Below, in pieces: positions 13,401 through 25,922 of a stretch of DNA of 64,000 bases. Every line of letters begins with the position of its first letter. Positions within the stretch are counted from its first letter, which is position 1. The notes beneath the pieces were generated by a model. It had not been told where the DNA came from and ran no database searches. It was given only the letters and a program-made list of their open reading frames with translations. Source of the stretch: Neodontobutis hainanensis (Eukaryota > Chordata > Actinopteri > Gobiiformes > Odontobutidae); the NCBI GenBank assembly GCA_024349245.1, contig JALDNG010000041.1, positions 4,727,501 to 4,791,500 on the forward strand. The letters run 5' to 3'. A program made the translations under genes and the position numbers.

Positions 13401-14363
13401 CAATAATCCACTAGTCTGGGGGTTGGGTTGAAATATTTTAGTGACCTGACCCTAAGAGAGCGGGGTCTATCCTCACAGCATGTGCTCTGTTGTTGTTTTT
13501 AACTTCCTTAGTATTCCCATGGCACTGGGTACATGGAACTATAACTGCTTTATAAGTTTGTTAATAAATCAACAGAAATCAATAACTACATTATTTCTTT
13601 GTAAACATTGTAGTGTTTACAACAAACTACAACAAAAGTACAAGCTGACATGAGAGAAGGGAGTTGAAAAAAATGGAAATGGTTTAGTTGCAAGGTCTGT
13701 TGTGAGCTGAGCTGAAGAAGTGCTTTGGCTGCCATGTGCGTTTGAGGAGTTGCTTGGCTGCAGACGAGCATGGAATAAATAATGACTCAAATGGTTACAG
13801 CCATGTTAACCATAGCTTTGCGTCTGCAGCTGCATCTCTCAAAGGTCCGCGGGGAATTGCTTTCCTTATCTTTATGTCTCTCTTTATCTGCAAGGTGTTG
13901 GTAAAGTGTCCTCTTGTGCCACACGATGATGAAGCATATGTGTGCAGTACAAACACTACAAAGAAGAACCCTAGCGGTCTGACCTTGGCTAGAAAACACC
14001 AGAGCCATAGTGTGCCACTGCAAGATAAGACATACTGCAGGCTGAAGGAGTGGTAGGCTACTCTTATCACTCATAGATTGCGTAGATTTGGGGGGGACTT
14101 CTCATTCTTCACTTACTCCCAAGAGATTCTCCTTTAAAAATACTGTTACTGTTATTACTGTTTCCTTATGCACTTGCAGGCTTCGAGTAGGCTATGGTTA
14201 AATGTAATATCTCACCAGTTTCAGCGTTGATGTTGGTTCTCAAAATGTCACCACTAGAAATGTGTTTTAGTCCGAAAGTTTTGGTGATGCGCCCAGAAAT
14301 GGTTCCTTTTCCCGATCCCGGAGGTCCCATAATAACAGCACGGAAAATCTTGTGTAGACGCAT
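10416..14363 (-). CDS. ak3: Adenylate kinase 3, mitochondrial GTP:AMP phosphotransferase
   Basis: Five coding exons on the minus strand: 14216-14363, 12690-12809, 12431-12603, 11029-11147, 10416-10527. They encode 223 residues, against 227 in mammals. AK3 phosphorylates AMP with GTP in the mitochondrial matrix. The P-loop GPPGSGKGT is at residues 13-21. The AMP-binding part follows (LKHISSGDILR, then DQGQLLPDDVMTRL and WLLDGFPR across the exon 2-3 junction). The LID region reads SSGRVYNIDFNPPK then GLDDVTGEPL, and the C-terminus contains ETFTGTETNKIWP. The N-terminus has no long cleavable presequence, as in AK3. The start codon opens the only frame that leads into the P-loop. The gene diverges from rcl1 with about 980 bp between start codons. 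Confidence 0.97.
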
Positions 14364-15340
14364 CTCTGATGTGTTTCAAGACAATTCTGCTTTTCTTGGG
14401 GATAAAACGTCCTTATATCACTCAATCAACGTCGCATTTGCTTACTCGGGTTTGAACAGCATGTATCGACTCTACTTTCTTCAGACGTGCGCAACGTAGA
14501 CGAAAGTGGGCGAGTCTTTTGTAGCCCCCCCCCCCCCACCACCACCCTGGACCTTGGTCTGTGCCTCTGCTTTAGAACTTCAGCAGCAGAAAGAAAAGGA
14601 GGAGGGATGAAACGTGCAAATGCCCACGGGGACAGAAGATGGTGATAATATCCCCCTGCTGATTAATAAGTGACCCTTTTAAAACATAGCCTATTGTTTA
14701 CCGCTCACTGGGGGCGCAGTTATTGTATAATCCCGTTATGTAACTGGACTGTAGTCGGGAAAGGCTAGGCAAGGTTGCAATGATTAATCCCTTCCGTGCC
14801 TCGATCAGTGGACGGCAGCCTGACAGCCAATCTGCTTTCTCACTTGTGGCTTTGGGAAAAGGAGCATCTGTGCTGGTACAGCTACTGTAGGCCTCTGTTA
14901 GGCCTGCATGATAGTGCTACATTAGAATAGACGACGGCACAAAATCACAACACAAGCCCACTACAATAAGCCTACAAAATCTACTTTTTTTGCGGGTTTT
15001 TTTATGACAGTTGCACACTCACAGCCAGCTGGGACATGTTTGGGTTACCATGGTGACACATATGTGTAGCTGTGCTCACAGGATTGGTTGTACCTTTAAG
15101 CCGTACGCCATTAACGTAGCGCGTAGGAGCAAAAGCCCATGGATGAAGCAGGGATGAAACGCATCAACCACGCCCGTGTTGTTTTAGGGTAAGTATCGTA
15201 GCGCCATCTAGTGCCAGAACCAGATCAATGCCCTCAAAAAGTAGGTTTTAGTATACTTGGCCCTTTTCTGTTTCCGTACAGTCGCATCTCATCAACACAC
15301 ACGTGGATTTCTACAGACGCCAGACAGAAACAATAATAAC
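14364..15340. other. Shared divergent promoter interval of ak3 and rcl1
   Basis: A 977-bp interval between the oppositely directed start codons of ak3 and rcl1. It includes a C-rich run followed by CCACCACCACC near 14527-14548 and a sequence resembling the CTCF core at 15201-15215. No TATA box is obvious near either start. A bidirectional promoter region is inferred from geometry. Confidence 0.45.
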
Positions 15341-18300
15341 ATGGCAAGCCAGGGTCTGGTTTATGACGGCTGTAATTTCTTCAGACAACGCCTGGTACTG
15401 TCCACGCTCAGCGGAAAGCGAGTTAAAATTAAGAACATACGGTCTAGAGAAGACGAGCCCGGGCTTCGCGGTAAGTTAAAGCCCAGTTGTGCGTGTGGCG
15501 TCGCAGTTAGCACGGTGGCTAACCTGCTAGCTGTTACGCAGTTGGGAGTGTGTTATTCTCTGGGCATCAGAGGTGGGCAATTGATAGGATTGAACTGCAA
15601 ATCTGTAGGCAGACATTACGGAACAGAATAATGTAATAATACGTAGTTCTCAAGACGATAAACACGTATGTATTTATATACCTTCATAAGTAGCCATGTG
15701 TGTAATGTAAAGTTTGTTAACTGCAGTTTCTCCTGGTTAACTTTTACAATCAAAGTAAAGATTTATGTTAAACCCACTTATGAACGTGTAACTGAAACAG
15801 TGATGCAGTTTTGTATTGTATGACTTGAATTGTTTATCTAAAACAGAAGATCAGCGTTCCGCATGAAAAAAATCATAGGCTACACCTATTTTTTTAATTT
15901 TTTTTATTATTGCATTGTGTTTACTATTTTATATGATCACAATCAGAAAGATTTGATAATGGAATGATAAAGTGAGATCCATCTTAAATAAACCGTGATT
16001 TGAGGTGGTAAACTTCATTGCACTGGAAGTGTTAATAAAGCTCAAGATAATGAAGAAAAATAACTCTTTTTAGATTAACATTTGCTCCAGGTCAGTTTGA
16101 CCCATGAATATTGTTTTCATTTCACTGAAGCCTCAAAAGCTTATGCTGTGTGTTATGTATTTTTTAATCAACAGACTTTGAAGCCAGCTTCATCAGACTC
16201 CTGGACAAAGTGACTAATGGATCTAGAATAGAGATTAATCAAACAGGTGTGTTCTTATGATTTTTATAAATGTATTTTTCTCAATAGAGATTTATTTTAA
16301 GAGAGAGAGTGGTTTAGGCTATATCAATTTATTCTAATAAGGTATCCTTTGTCAGACTTACTACAGGAAAATTTACATTGTCACAGCAGACTAGCGAATT
16401 AGCCATTGAAACATGACTATTTTACTTTGTTAAATCTATGAGTGGATGTTATCACTTATACAATTTCAACATGCACTAGCAATGTTTTTTCAATAACACC
16501 TATGTCTTACAGGAACTGTATTATTCTACCAGCCCGGTTTATTAAATGGTGGATCAGTGGAACATGACTGTAATGCACAGCGCTCCATCGGCTACTATCT
16601 GGAAGCTTTGCTCATGCTCGCTCCGTTTATGAAATTTCCATTGCAGGCCACTCTGAGAGGAGTTACCAATGACCCTATAGACCCAACTGTAAGGAGCTAA
16701 CTCTTCATTTCTTGTTTCATCATAATCTATTCAAATTCAAACACACATTTAGTTTTATTATAAGGAGTGTAAAAATTAGATTTTATACATATTATTTCAC
16801 AATCCTAAAATCCATTGCCCTTTAGTGCACAGTTGATCTATTGCAAGTTTCTGCTTTCATAAAAAAGTTCATGACGATTTATGTCACTGAAAAGTTACAG
16901 AAACTAGACCACAGCTTAACCCATGTTTTTGTAATGTCTCTCCTACAGGTTGACTTGCTGAAGTCAACCTCTGTACCTCTGATGAAGAAGTTTGGCATTG
17001 ATGGAGAGGGCTTTGATCTAAAGGTTAATATTAACAAAAATATCTACTTGTGTAACCACTGTCGTTCAATGTGACGTTACTATGTAATTTAGTACATTAA
17101 GTAACACTTTGTGCTTTTACTTTCTTGCCGCACATTTGCCACTTCTGTAGATTGTAAAGAGAGGAATGGCTCCTGGAGGTGGAGGTGAAGTAGTTTGTAA
17201 ATGTCCCGTCCGCAGAACAATCAGACCAGTCCAGCTGACCGATCCAGGCAAGATCAAGAGGATCCGAGGAATTGCGTATCCTATTCAGTTGCAAAACAAT
17301 AGCATTGTCTATAATTTAAAAAAAAGATGGTTTGTGTGGTTTTTGCATGTATTCATTTTTTTTTTCTGCACTATAAACAAATACAGGTTAAGCAATGTTT
17401 TTTTCTGCACAACTGTAAGAGGCCCTTGACTCTTTAAACTTAGATATTCTGTTCGAGTTTCTCCTCAGATGGCCAATAGGATAGTTGAATCAGCGAGGAG
17501 TATTCTTAATAAGTTCCTCCCTGACATTTACATCTACACTGACCACATGAAAGGAGCAAACTCTGGCAAGTAAGTGGTTCACAATCTAAGCACTTATTTA
17601 GTATGATTAAAGTATTATTCAGCTGTGTAAATTATTTTCTTATTTGCTCAGGTCCCCAGGCTTTGGTCTAACATTAGTTGCAGAAACCCTGAATGGTTGT
17701 TTTCTAAGTGCTGAGATGTCTTCAACACCACAGGGACAGGGGACACCTTTACTGCCAGAGGACCTTGGTAGGAACTGTGCCAAACTGCTTTTGGAAGAAG
17801 TACATAGGGTAGGTATCATAATCCCATCATATGGTCACCGAACAAGCATGATTAATGTAGACTGCATTCTCTTTATGTCCAAACGGGGCTTATACTTAGG
17901 GCTGTATGTACAGTAGTCACTGTAAAGTGTCAAGAGACATGTGAAAATAATCTTTCTATACTAGTCTGTACTAGCCCTATGTTTGAGTTAAACAGAGATC
18001 ACACACAAAATGTGTTTAGTCTAAATTTGCAAACAGAGGCACAGATTTGCATTCACCAAATCTATCTCCAAACCAGCTTTATTTTATCTAAAATTAGTGA
18101 TTTACAGCTGCCATTTGTTGCGTTTAATGCACTATTTACATAATGATTTGCAGCCTTCCCAGCAAGCAAATGAAAATTCTTGGGGAATACCTGACGTACA
18201 CAGATGTGGTGTGTTTCTGTTTGGCATGCAACTATTACATCGGCTCCCCTTGTTTACCCACATTCTCTGATAATAAGCAACAAGCCTGGTTCAACTGAGA

Positions 18301-21049
18301 AACAAATCTACTGTGTACAAATCAAAAGGGTATTTTTTTTTTATCAGAAATGGATGTTTTATGATGCTGCATGTACTAACTTTACTGCTATAGTAATAAA
18401 AAGGTCCATATATGTTTGCATAAACTCGTACTGGGAAAATGGGTTATTGATTATCAGAATATGTACAATTAGATCCAGTGACTCTGACTTGAGTTTGCAT
18501 TATCATGGCTCTGCCCCTTTGCCCTCTCTCATAGGAGCCATGTGAGTCCATTTAACTGGTCAGGGTAGTGCCGATTATCTCTGAAAGAGGAATATTGTTG
18601 GACAGATTCGCTCAGCTCTCTGCAACAGAGACAAGTTAATGATTCTGTTTAGCAGACTTGGACCAAGTCAGAAAAATACTTTATACGGTGTGTTTATTTA
18701 AATCTAAAAGCGCCGCTGGTAGAAGAAGTAGAATTTATATTTGTATTTTTATAGGGACATATTTCACAAAAACTACCAGTGATGAGTGATCGAGAAAGGA
18801 TGCCAGTGCTCTCCTGTTATGATTGTTTTTTTAGGAGCATTGCTTTGGATTTGCAGTTTAGGGCATGGACACCCACTGCGTCTTGTTTGTTTTGTGGTTA
18901 ATGAGTACAGTTTTCTTATAGTAAACCAAAGCTACACGATGGACATTTTGTTTTTGAACATGATCTCTGCTTGAATCTAGAGCTGATGTAAGTACACTCA
19001 AAGGTCTTAAAACTTAAACAATAGTTGTCTGCTAATGTCATTAAGGTGGAGTGTAACCAACAATTGATGTAAAGGGTTATGAGAATTTCTTTTTTTACTT
19101 TTATAGGACTTTTTTGACATTTTAAATAGTCTGGCGCCATGTAAAGATCTGTAAAACTCCAACCAATGCTAAACTTCAGTTTAAAACATTTTGTTTTTCT
19201 ATGAAATGGAGGATCCGGTTTCCTTTGGGATATTAGTAAAGGGGTGTTGCTAGTAATGGTAAGGGCTCAGAGGGACTTTTCCATGTGGCCTTTTGGACAA
19301 CTTGTCTAGCAGATCTTCTCAAGGCATCTTCTAATTTATTTTAATGTTATGCTTTCATATTCTTTCATAAAATTGGTGCACATTAGGGCCAAGTAAACAT
19401 GTACAAACAAAAAGGTAAGAATGTGATCTGGTATACTGCATTCTCAAGCTTTGAAATGATGGGGAAATGTTCTTGTTTTAGATGAATAATCGGTCATGTG
19501 TGTGCCATGGGTTATGTGTTTATATTATAATATTTATTATAAAATTGCAATATTTCTGAGATTCTCAACATGTTTTTTTTCTTTATTGGCATTCTTGGCA
19601 AGAGAATGTAGTCAGTGCTTGCTTCATCAGCAGCATAAACAATGTCACTATAGTCTTGCTTGTCAGTGATATGATTATGTAATTTGTTGACAATTTTGCT
19701 GACATGCAGTCAAAGTGCCTCAACTGAATGACCTTTCTCTATTACATACTTACAATGGAATTTTTGTAGGTCACAGAGGCTTACAAATGGTTGATGTGTG
19801 TGCAGACTCTGGACATACTGCAATGAGGTCATCTGAATGGTATGAGACCTCTGTGTAAGGGAGAATAGACTTTCTTTCCAATAAGAAAAGATGGCTTGAG
19901 CAAAAGGGAATCACAGAAGGCAACTGAAATGAAAAGTTTAGTCATACAATAGACAAGGACGTTTATGGGGTGCCATGCCAGCACAAAAGAAACCTTGCAA
20001 CATGAAGCTGAAGCATGTCAAAACAAGCCTCCTGAGCTGCTTAGAAAAGCCAAAAACAGGACAAGCCCTGTTAAGTGATAAGCTGTTTGTCATCTTAGAA
20101 CTGAAATGATAGATTTGGGTTATTACTGCAATATGTAATGCAGTCAATGCCTTATTTGGGGTGACTAGGTTCTTCACAATCTCCACCTCCATGAGGTCTT
20201 TGTTATTTTTTTTGTTGCTTAAAAACATTGCCCCTCCTTTGTCTGTTTTAGGGTGGTTGTGTGGACTCGACCAATCAGAGCCTGGCATTGCTCCTGATGA
20301 CCCTTGGCCAACAGGACGTGTCTAAGGTGCTGCTCGGACCCCTCTCCCCGTACACGTAAGCCATCATTCACATGCAGTTTTCCCCACCCTACTGAACTTT
20401 ACTGTGAGGCTTTGGACATACAAGTTAACATATTCCGTTACTCTGAAGGAACAAAATGTCTTTAACCTACTTTTTTTTTAGCAGTTATCTTACACAAATG
20501 AAAATAAAGCTTATGACAGAAAGGAACATTCATGAATCAAAAGCTGATATAATTTTAAAGGAATTGTCTAAGTTTTGCATTTACCTGTAAATGGCATTAG
20601 CACAGGACATGTTTAAATGGCTGTGTGGGGAATTACCTTTTTACAGCTAAAGGGAGGCAGTGACTAGTCTTTGCAGTTATCTTTTATTTAATAGATGGAG
20701 GAGACAATGAACTGTCCATTTTCAGTTATCATGGTACCGGTGCTGTGTCCCTCTCAAGTACAGTACTATGATAACTGAAGATTGGCAGTGCCATCACAAT
20801 ACTCAAATCGTCAAGGTGAAAGTGCGATTCCTCCTGTCAAATCAATGTATTTTATTCTTGAAACATTAATTTTACTACTTTGTCTGCCCTTCTAGGATTG
20901 AATTGCTCAGACACATTAGAGACTTCTTTCAGATCATGTTCAAAATTGAAGTTAAGAAGCCTCTCGAAGACGAAAGGAAAGGTGGAGACAAAACACTGAT
21001 GACTTGTGTAGGAACTGGATACAGCAACATAAACAAAACCCTTAAATAA
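15341..21049 (+). CDS. rcl1: RNA terminal phosphate cyclase-like 1 (Rcl1), 18S rRNA processing factor
   Basis: Nine coding exons: 15341-15470, 16175-16246, 16513-16688, 16949-17023, 17151-17275, 17444-17569, 17652-17808, 20252-20355, 20896-21049. Joined, they give 372 residues, against 373 in human. Rcl1 is a nucleolar protein of the RNA 3'-phosphate cyclase fold that has lost cyclase activity. It acts with the GTPase Bms1 in early pre-rRNA cleavage for the 40S subunit. Visible matches run the whole length: CNFFRQRLVLSTLSGK near the start, FYQPGLLNGGSVEHDC in exon 3, KKFGIDGEGFDLK in exon 4, MAPGGGGEV and KIKRIRG in exon 5, NKFLPDIYIYTDHMKG in exon 6, PEDLGRNCAKLLLEE in exon 7 and GQQDVSKVLLGPLSPYT in exon 8. 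The AATAAA signal overlaps the stop codon. Intron 8 holds an imperfect inverted repeat. Confidence 0.98.
20711..20789. repeat. Imperfect inverted repeat in rcl1 intron 8
   Basis: The left arm is 20711-20737 and the right arm 20763-20789: 27-bp arms with 4 mismatches around a 25-bp spacer. The best part pairs TTCAGTTATCATGGTAC with the reverse complement of GTACTATGATAACTGAA (one mismatch in 17). It may be a remnant of a small foldback element. No flanking duplication was found. Confidence 0.55.
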
Positions 21050-21050
21050 A
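21045..21050 (+). promoter_or_regulatory. Poly(A) signal overlapping the rcl1 stop codon
   Basis: The rcl1 stop TAA (21047-21049) lies inside AATAAA (21045-21050). A GT/T-rich stretch follows at about 21077-21097. If used, the 3' UTR would be only about 20 nucleotides. Confidence 0.55.
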
Positions 21051-21368
21051 ATATTCTTATACATACACTGACTCAGGTTTGTAGTATATTTTTATAAAGT
21101 GACAGTTTACATTGAAGCCATTAATACAAACATTTGAGTTATAGCTATAACAGGAAATGCCCTGCAAAAACTAATATTTAGTAAGATAAACTAAGTGCAT
21201 GAACCCTTCTGTGTACACAGCAATACACATGTCAAACATTGCTGAAATTCTGCAGTGAAAAGGAGTAAGGGCACTGGCATTTTTTAAAATTGCTTCTGAA
21301 TAGCGTTTCCTCATGTGATAAGAGTAAAGCTGAAGTTCACGCCACATGTTTTTCAAGTCTAGGAGGAG
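21050..21368. other. Short interval between the convergent rcl1 and anxa3 stops
   Basis: Only 319 bp separate the two stop codons. I see no AATAAA or ATTAAA on the minus strand here. The nearest minus-strand AATAAA is at 20851-20856, beyond the rcl1 last exon. Confidence 0.5.
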
Positions 21369-21937
21369 TTAGTCTTGTCCACACAGACGTTTGAGGACGT
21401 CACCATAGTCGCCTGAAACCTCTGACTACACAACGTTTGTGTAGAAAAGAAAAGTCGAAAATGTAAGTGTTGCATATAACAAAGTGGTCAAAACTTCAAC
21501 CAGTTGAACTTGCTTGTACTAACCTCCAGCTGGGAATAGAGTGAGTGCCCAAAAAGCTTCTTATACTCCGCTTTGATGTCCAATAAATCAACTTCTGAAC
21601 GGCTGACAATTATCCGGGTCAAGATGGACTCTGTGGTCCCTGCACCCTGCACAGAACAGTCCAGTAAAACAAGTGGGCATCAATAAAAAATAAAAAAGAC
21701 AACCTCTGGCCAGCTGCATTAGACTGGGGAAGTTTGACTAAAGTAAATATTGCGGTGGTTTAGAGCATAACCACATACAGTACCAGTAGGCCTACTACTC
21801 GGGTAGTCACTTGATAATGTAAGGTTGTTGTGTAATCCTGTTTGGGACCCAAACTTCCACTTTTTTTGCATCATGTTCCCTTAAGTGACATTTAATTCCT
21901 TATAAAGCCATACAGCTTTCTTGGACCATTTAACCAT

Positions 21938-21978
<41 letters not shown>

Positions 21979-24260
21979 CTATTCTTGTTAATGCTGTACA
22001 TTAATGTTCCAGTTTGGAAATATGGTCCTTGTTTCAGTGTCAGTTTCTTTTTATGCATTTTCAATTACCAGTACTACAAAACATTAACTTTGAAAAACAG
22101 TGAGGAAGACAGTCCTATTCGCTCATTTGTTTATTTAGCGGGTGGCATGTTGTATTGTGTAATTCTTGCAGCTCCAATGCTTCTGTTCAACTTCTCGCTG
22201 AACATTACAATGAAATGGGCAGCAATAATAGCGTGGCTTAACAGTCAACCCACACGAGTGAAATACAACCGTCAGCTATAACGGAATAGGACATGAACAA
22301 CTAAGTGGATTATTTTTTCGTTTTGCCCCCACGAGCGTTTACAGAACTGTAGAACCTGAACAATATATCTTACCTTCATGCTCTTGAACAACCTTTCTGC
22401 AAGGTATGCTGGGGCATTCTTCACACATTTAACTGGAAATAAAATAAATATGCAGTTCCCACTTTATTTTTTTACAATGTGACATTTAAGAATACAGTTA
22501 ATATAAAGTGTTAAATTCTTACCGACTGCAACAAGCAGTTTTTCTAGTTTGCCAGACATCTCACTCTCAATGCTTTGCTGGAGAGTCTTTTTGCTAATTT
22601 CCTTGTAGTCTACCAGAGCTGTTAAATTAATTTACTTTGTTAAATATCTAAAATGCATTTTAATTGAACCAACTGACCAGTCACTGTGTACTCACTCTGA
22701 CGGAGCTGAGGAATGCTCCTGTGGCATAAGATATCAATAAATTTGTCTTCATCAGTTCCCCACTTCTTCTCACCTGCTTCATACAGGGCCTGGTTGAGGT
22801 AAAGAGGAAACGTGTAGAGCTTTATAAAAAAATATTTGAAGAAATATAACCAACAGTAATGAGTACCTTTGCATCAGCCTTAGCTTTAGCAGCATCCACT
22901 TGGGTGCTTTCATCTCTTTTACCCTTTTTTGTGAATGAGACATTAGAATTTAAAGTTAGAAATCATATGTTTATAGATGGGTAGTATAAAGAAATTTGTA
23001 TTAATTTAAAACACAGTAACATTTTGATTATGATTTCTAAATGGCTTATGCCTCTAGGGCATAAGGCAGGTCAATGATGGAACTACACGGTAAATTTACA
23101 GAGTTCATTGGAGTCAACATACCTCAGCCAGAATGAGCAGGGCTTTCCCATACTTTCCAGACACCTCTCCCTTTAAATCCTGAAGCATCACTCTTTTAGT
23201 TTCTTTAATGAAACACCATTAAACAGAATCAAAAATTAGTTATTATAAGTCAGTGACCATATGTTTTATCATAAACAAAATGACATACATTTACTAACCT
23301 GCCAAGTAAGCTTCAGACATAGCTTTGATTTGTTTGTTGGATCGTGAGGCAAATATTTCAGTGAGTGTGCTCTCTGTTGTTCCAGCACCCTGCAGTACAC
23401 AGATATGAAAATGAGTGATTTGGCACTGCAGACACTGTACTTTAAAAAATAAAATAAAAGGATGGTTGAATATGGAATGTTTATTTCAATGTAAAAAAAG
23501 AAATCCCACCTGAATGGCTTTTATGACTTCGTGACAGTCGTAAACTGCAGGAGGTCTTACCAAAGCAACTAGTACATCCTCAAAGTCTCCATGGGTGTCA
23601 CCCTTCAAGTCATCCACAAGTTTCTGATGGAAAAGAGGCAAATAGCAATAACATAAAAAATTAACAAATCTGAACTTTTTGGCTCTATGGTGATTACAGA
23701 CTCTACTAAAGATTCAATTCACCCGCTTTGTTGTCTTTTCATACGCTTGAGCAATGAGCTGCCGCTGAGCATTACTTCTTTGTGTCAAAACTTCAATCAG
23801 CGTCTTTTCGGTTGTACCTAATGATAGGAGAGGGAATGACAACCCTGACACAGCCTTATACAAACAAATCCTTTAATAAAATACTAGCAGGCAACAAAGA
23901 AAATAGCAGGCAAATGTCATTTGACTGAGAAAAGAGAACTTGATGACATACCAAGACCTTCCATTGCCTTCCTTAGTGCAGAGACATCTTCATCCACTTT
24001 GAAATTTGGAATGTCTTTCACACTTCCTCTTGTATTTGACTAATAATTGAATTGGATTTAAAAATAAAATAAAAAAATTAAATCTTTGTGTAAAACCGAT
24101 TATGGTCAAATTAAAATAAACTTACTGCACTAGTCAGTGAAGAAGGGGAGTCCAGAAGCAGATCCAAGTCATCCTACAAGTAAACAATAATTTATGACCA
24201 TTTCCATAACGTTTTTACAATATAAACTTTTTTCTATACTGTACTCACCCAGACAGACAT
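21369..24260 (-). CDS. anxa3: Annexin A3-type calcium-dependent phospholipid-binding protein
   Basis: Thirteen coding exons on the minus strand: 24249-24260, 24126-24173, 23952-24039, 23723-23817, 23510-23623, 23299-23389, 23123-23202, 22867-22923, 22696-22789, 22523-22618, 22374-22432, 21524-21646, 21369-21425. They encode 337 residues. Four annexin repeats are visible at roughly 35-103, 107-176, 190-260 and 265-337. Their calcium-loop motifs are MEGLGTTE, IQGAGTTE, KKWGTDED and MKGAGTTE. Annexins bind acidic phospholipid membranes in the presence of calcium. The best remembered match is ANXA3: the short MSVW start, GSVKDIPNF before repeat 1, DEDKFIDILCHRS in repeat 3, NAPAYLAERL and SRSEVDLLDIKAEYKK in repeat 4. 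It is about 14 residues longer than human ANXA3, mostly in the N-terminal tail. Which fish paralogue it is cannot be told from this sequence alone. The first coding exon holds only four codons. Confidence 0.9.
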
Positions 24261-25399
24261 ACTGTTGCTAGACAAATACAATAACCCTTTGGAGAAACAA
24301 ATTGAGTAGTTGAGCTTTAATGAAACAAACATCACATCAGTTTGTTATGATTAGTTATTAGGCCTATGCAACTTTATCTTTGAGTAGCTATTGCTAATGC
24401 TAAACCCAACTAATAAAAAAAAGGGCAAAAATAGACTTTCCGTGTGTCCTCTACTACAGGTTGAGCTCGTAAGACACGTGTCACCTTACGTCAAAGAATA
24501 TTTGAATGTCGACGTTTTCATTACAAACACAAAACTAATTTAAGGTAGCTTTAATAAAGTTGTGACATAGCCAGTAAAAAACGTTATCCTAAACTGTTTG
24601 AAATGAAGAGTAATTTCTAATCTTACCTATGGAAAAGAAAAACGGGAGTGATGTCAAAGCAAAAACTGCGGAGCAAAACGAGCAAAACCAAACCAAGTCG
24701 CCGGCCGCACCTTTTAACAATGACTCAAGGCAAAAAATCCACTCTGGCAACGCCCATCATTAGCTGGAGGAAGTGTTTTCCATACACTCCTCCTCATCTG
24801 TACACACCACAGGAAAGTGACTGCCCTTACCAGACACATAAAACACACAATAGTCAAGTTAGTTTTCTTTATAGCATATTACGACCCATTCAGACGTATT
24901 TATGATATGATATTATACAGTTTCTGGCTCTGAATGCATGGAGCACGACCTCTGCTGGTACAGTTTCAACAACTCGTATACGAGAACAATTACTGCTTAA
25001 GTAGGCCTATACACTAAAGTCTTAATGTAAATACATAAATGTTTTGTTCCAAACTGGAGCAAACCAATTTTGTAAAGTGTACTGGGAAATACACAAGGCA
25101 AGCTATTTTAAAGCTATATTGATCAAAACCTTCATGCTCAAAAGAATTATGCAGTAACCTAATGTGATTTACTTAAAGCGCTTTATTGTAGTAAAGACAC
25201 ACAGTGAAAATTATATTATTTTTTTTAAACTCAACCAAAAAAAAAAAAGAAAAAGTAGAAATAAAATAAAAAGACACTGTAGCAGGGTTCTACTCTAGCC
25301 AATTTGACATAGATTTTCAAACATTACAGGTTCCAAATCCAGGACCTCCAGAGAGTAGTGGTCTTAGTCTTTTTGGTGAAGAGACTATAGATTTGCAAA

Positions 25400-25515
25400 A
25401 ACACAAAAAATCCAAGGCACTCTCATTACAGTTAAAAGCCTTTATTGTTTAGGGCATTAGTTGACTTAACTGGGCCCAATGCGTTTCAGCCTAACCGGCC
25501 TTCATCAGGGGAACA
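25400..25515. repeat. Interspersed repeat fragment
   Basis: The stretch contains AATCCAAGGCACTCTCATTA, then TAAAAGCCTTTATTG, then GCGTTTCAGCC and GGCCTTCATCAGGGG. I recall the combination (read on the minus strand as CTGATGAAGGCC followed by GGCTGAAACGC) as a recurrent dispersed sequence in fish and amphibian genomes. I cannot assign its family and the boundaries are approximate. Confidence 0.35.
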
Positions 25516-25864
25516 AACGGAATTCAAATACATCATCTGAGCTTTATATTGGAGTCCCACTAATACAGCCTCCACCTGTTGCAGGGGAAAAAACACATTT
25601 GTGGGTAATATCTGACACACACCACTAGATGGTAGTGTTGACCCTAAAGCTATAAAAAATAGTAGGCCTACAGAGAAAAAAATAAATTAAAAACACAATA
25701 ATATCTAGGTCATAGAGGTTATGTGGCCTAAAGTTTATAAATCCAGAAGGTCTCACGTCAAAAATGTTAAAACTTATTTTATTTTTCTATAATGTCCAGT
25801 ATGTGGTCTTTAAGCCTTTTTATTTACAATCAATGCTTTAAGCACATAAAATAGACCATGGGTG

Positions 25865-25922
25865 TATTATTAGAACTAGTTACCATTGATTGTTATTATT
25901 AGAACTAGTTACCATTGATTGT
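25865..25922 (+). repeat. Perfect 29-bp tandem duplication
   Basis: Positions 25865-25893 and 25894-25922 are identical copies. Each contains AGAACTAGTTACCATTGATT. This is a recent local duplication of no obvious function. Confidence 0.85.

Noticed and set aside
13736..14074. Overlapping open frames of about 90-106 codons on both strands in ak3 intron 1
   Set aside because: They lie on opposite strands of the same bases with no family match, and no exon of ak3 is missing.
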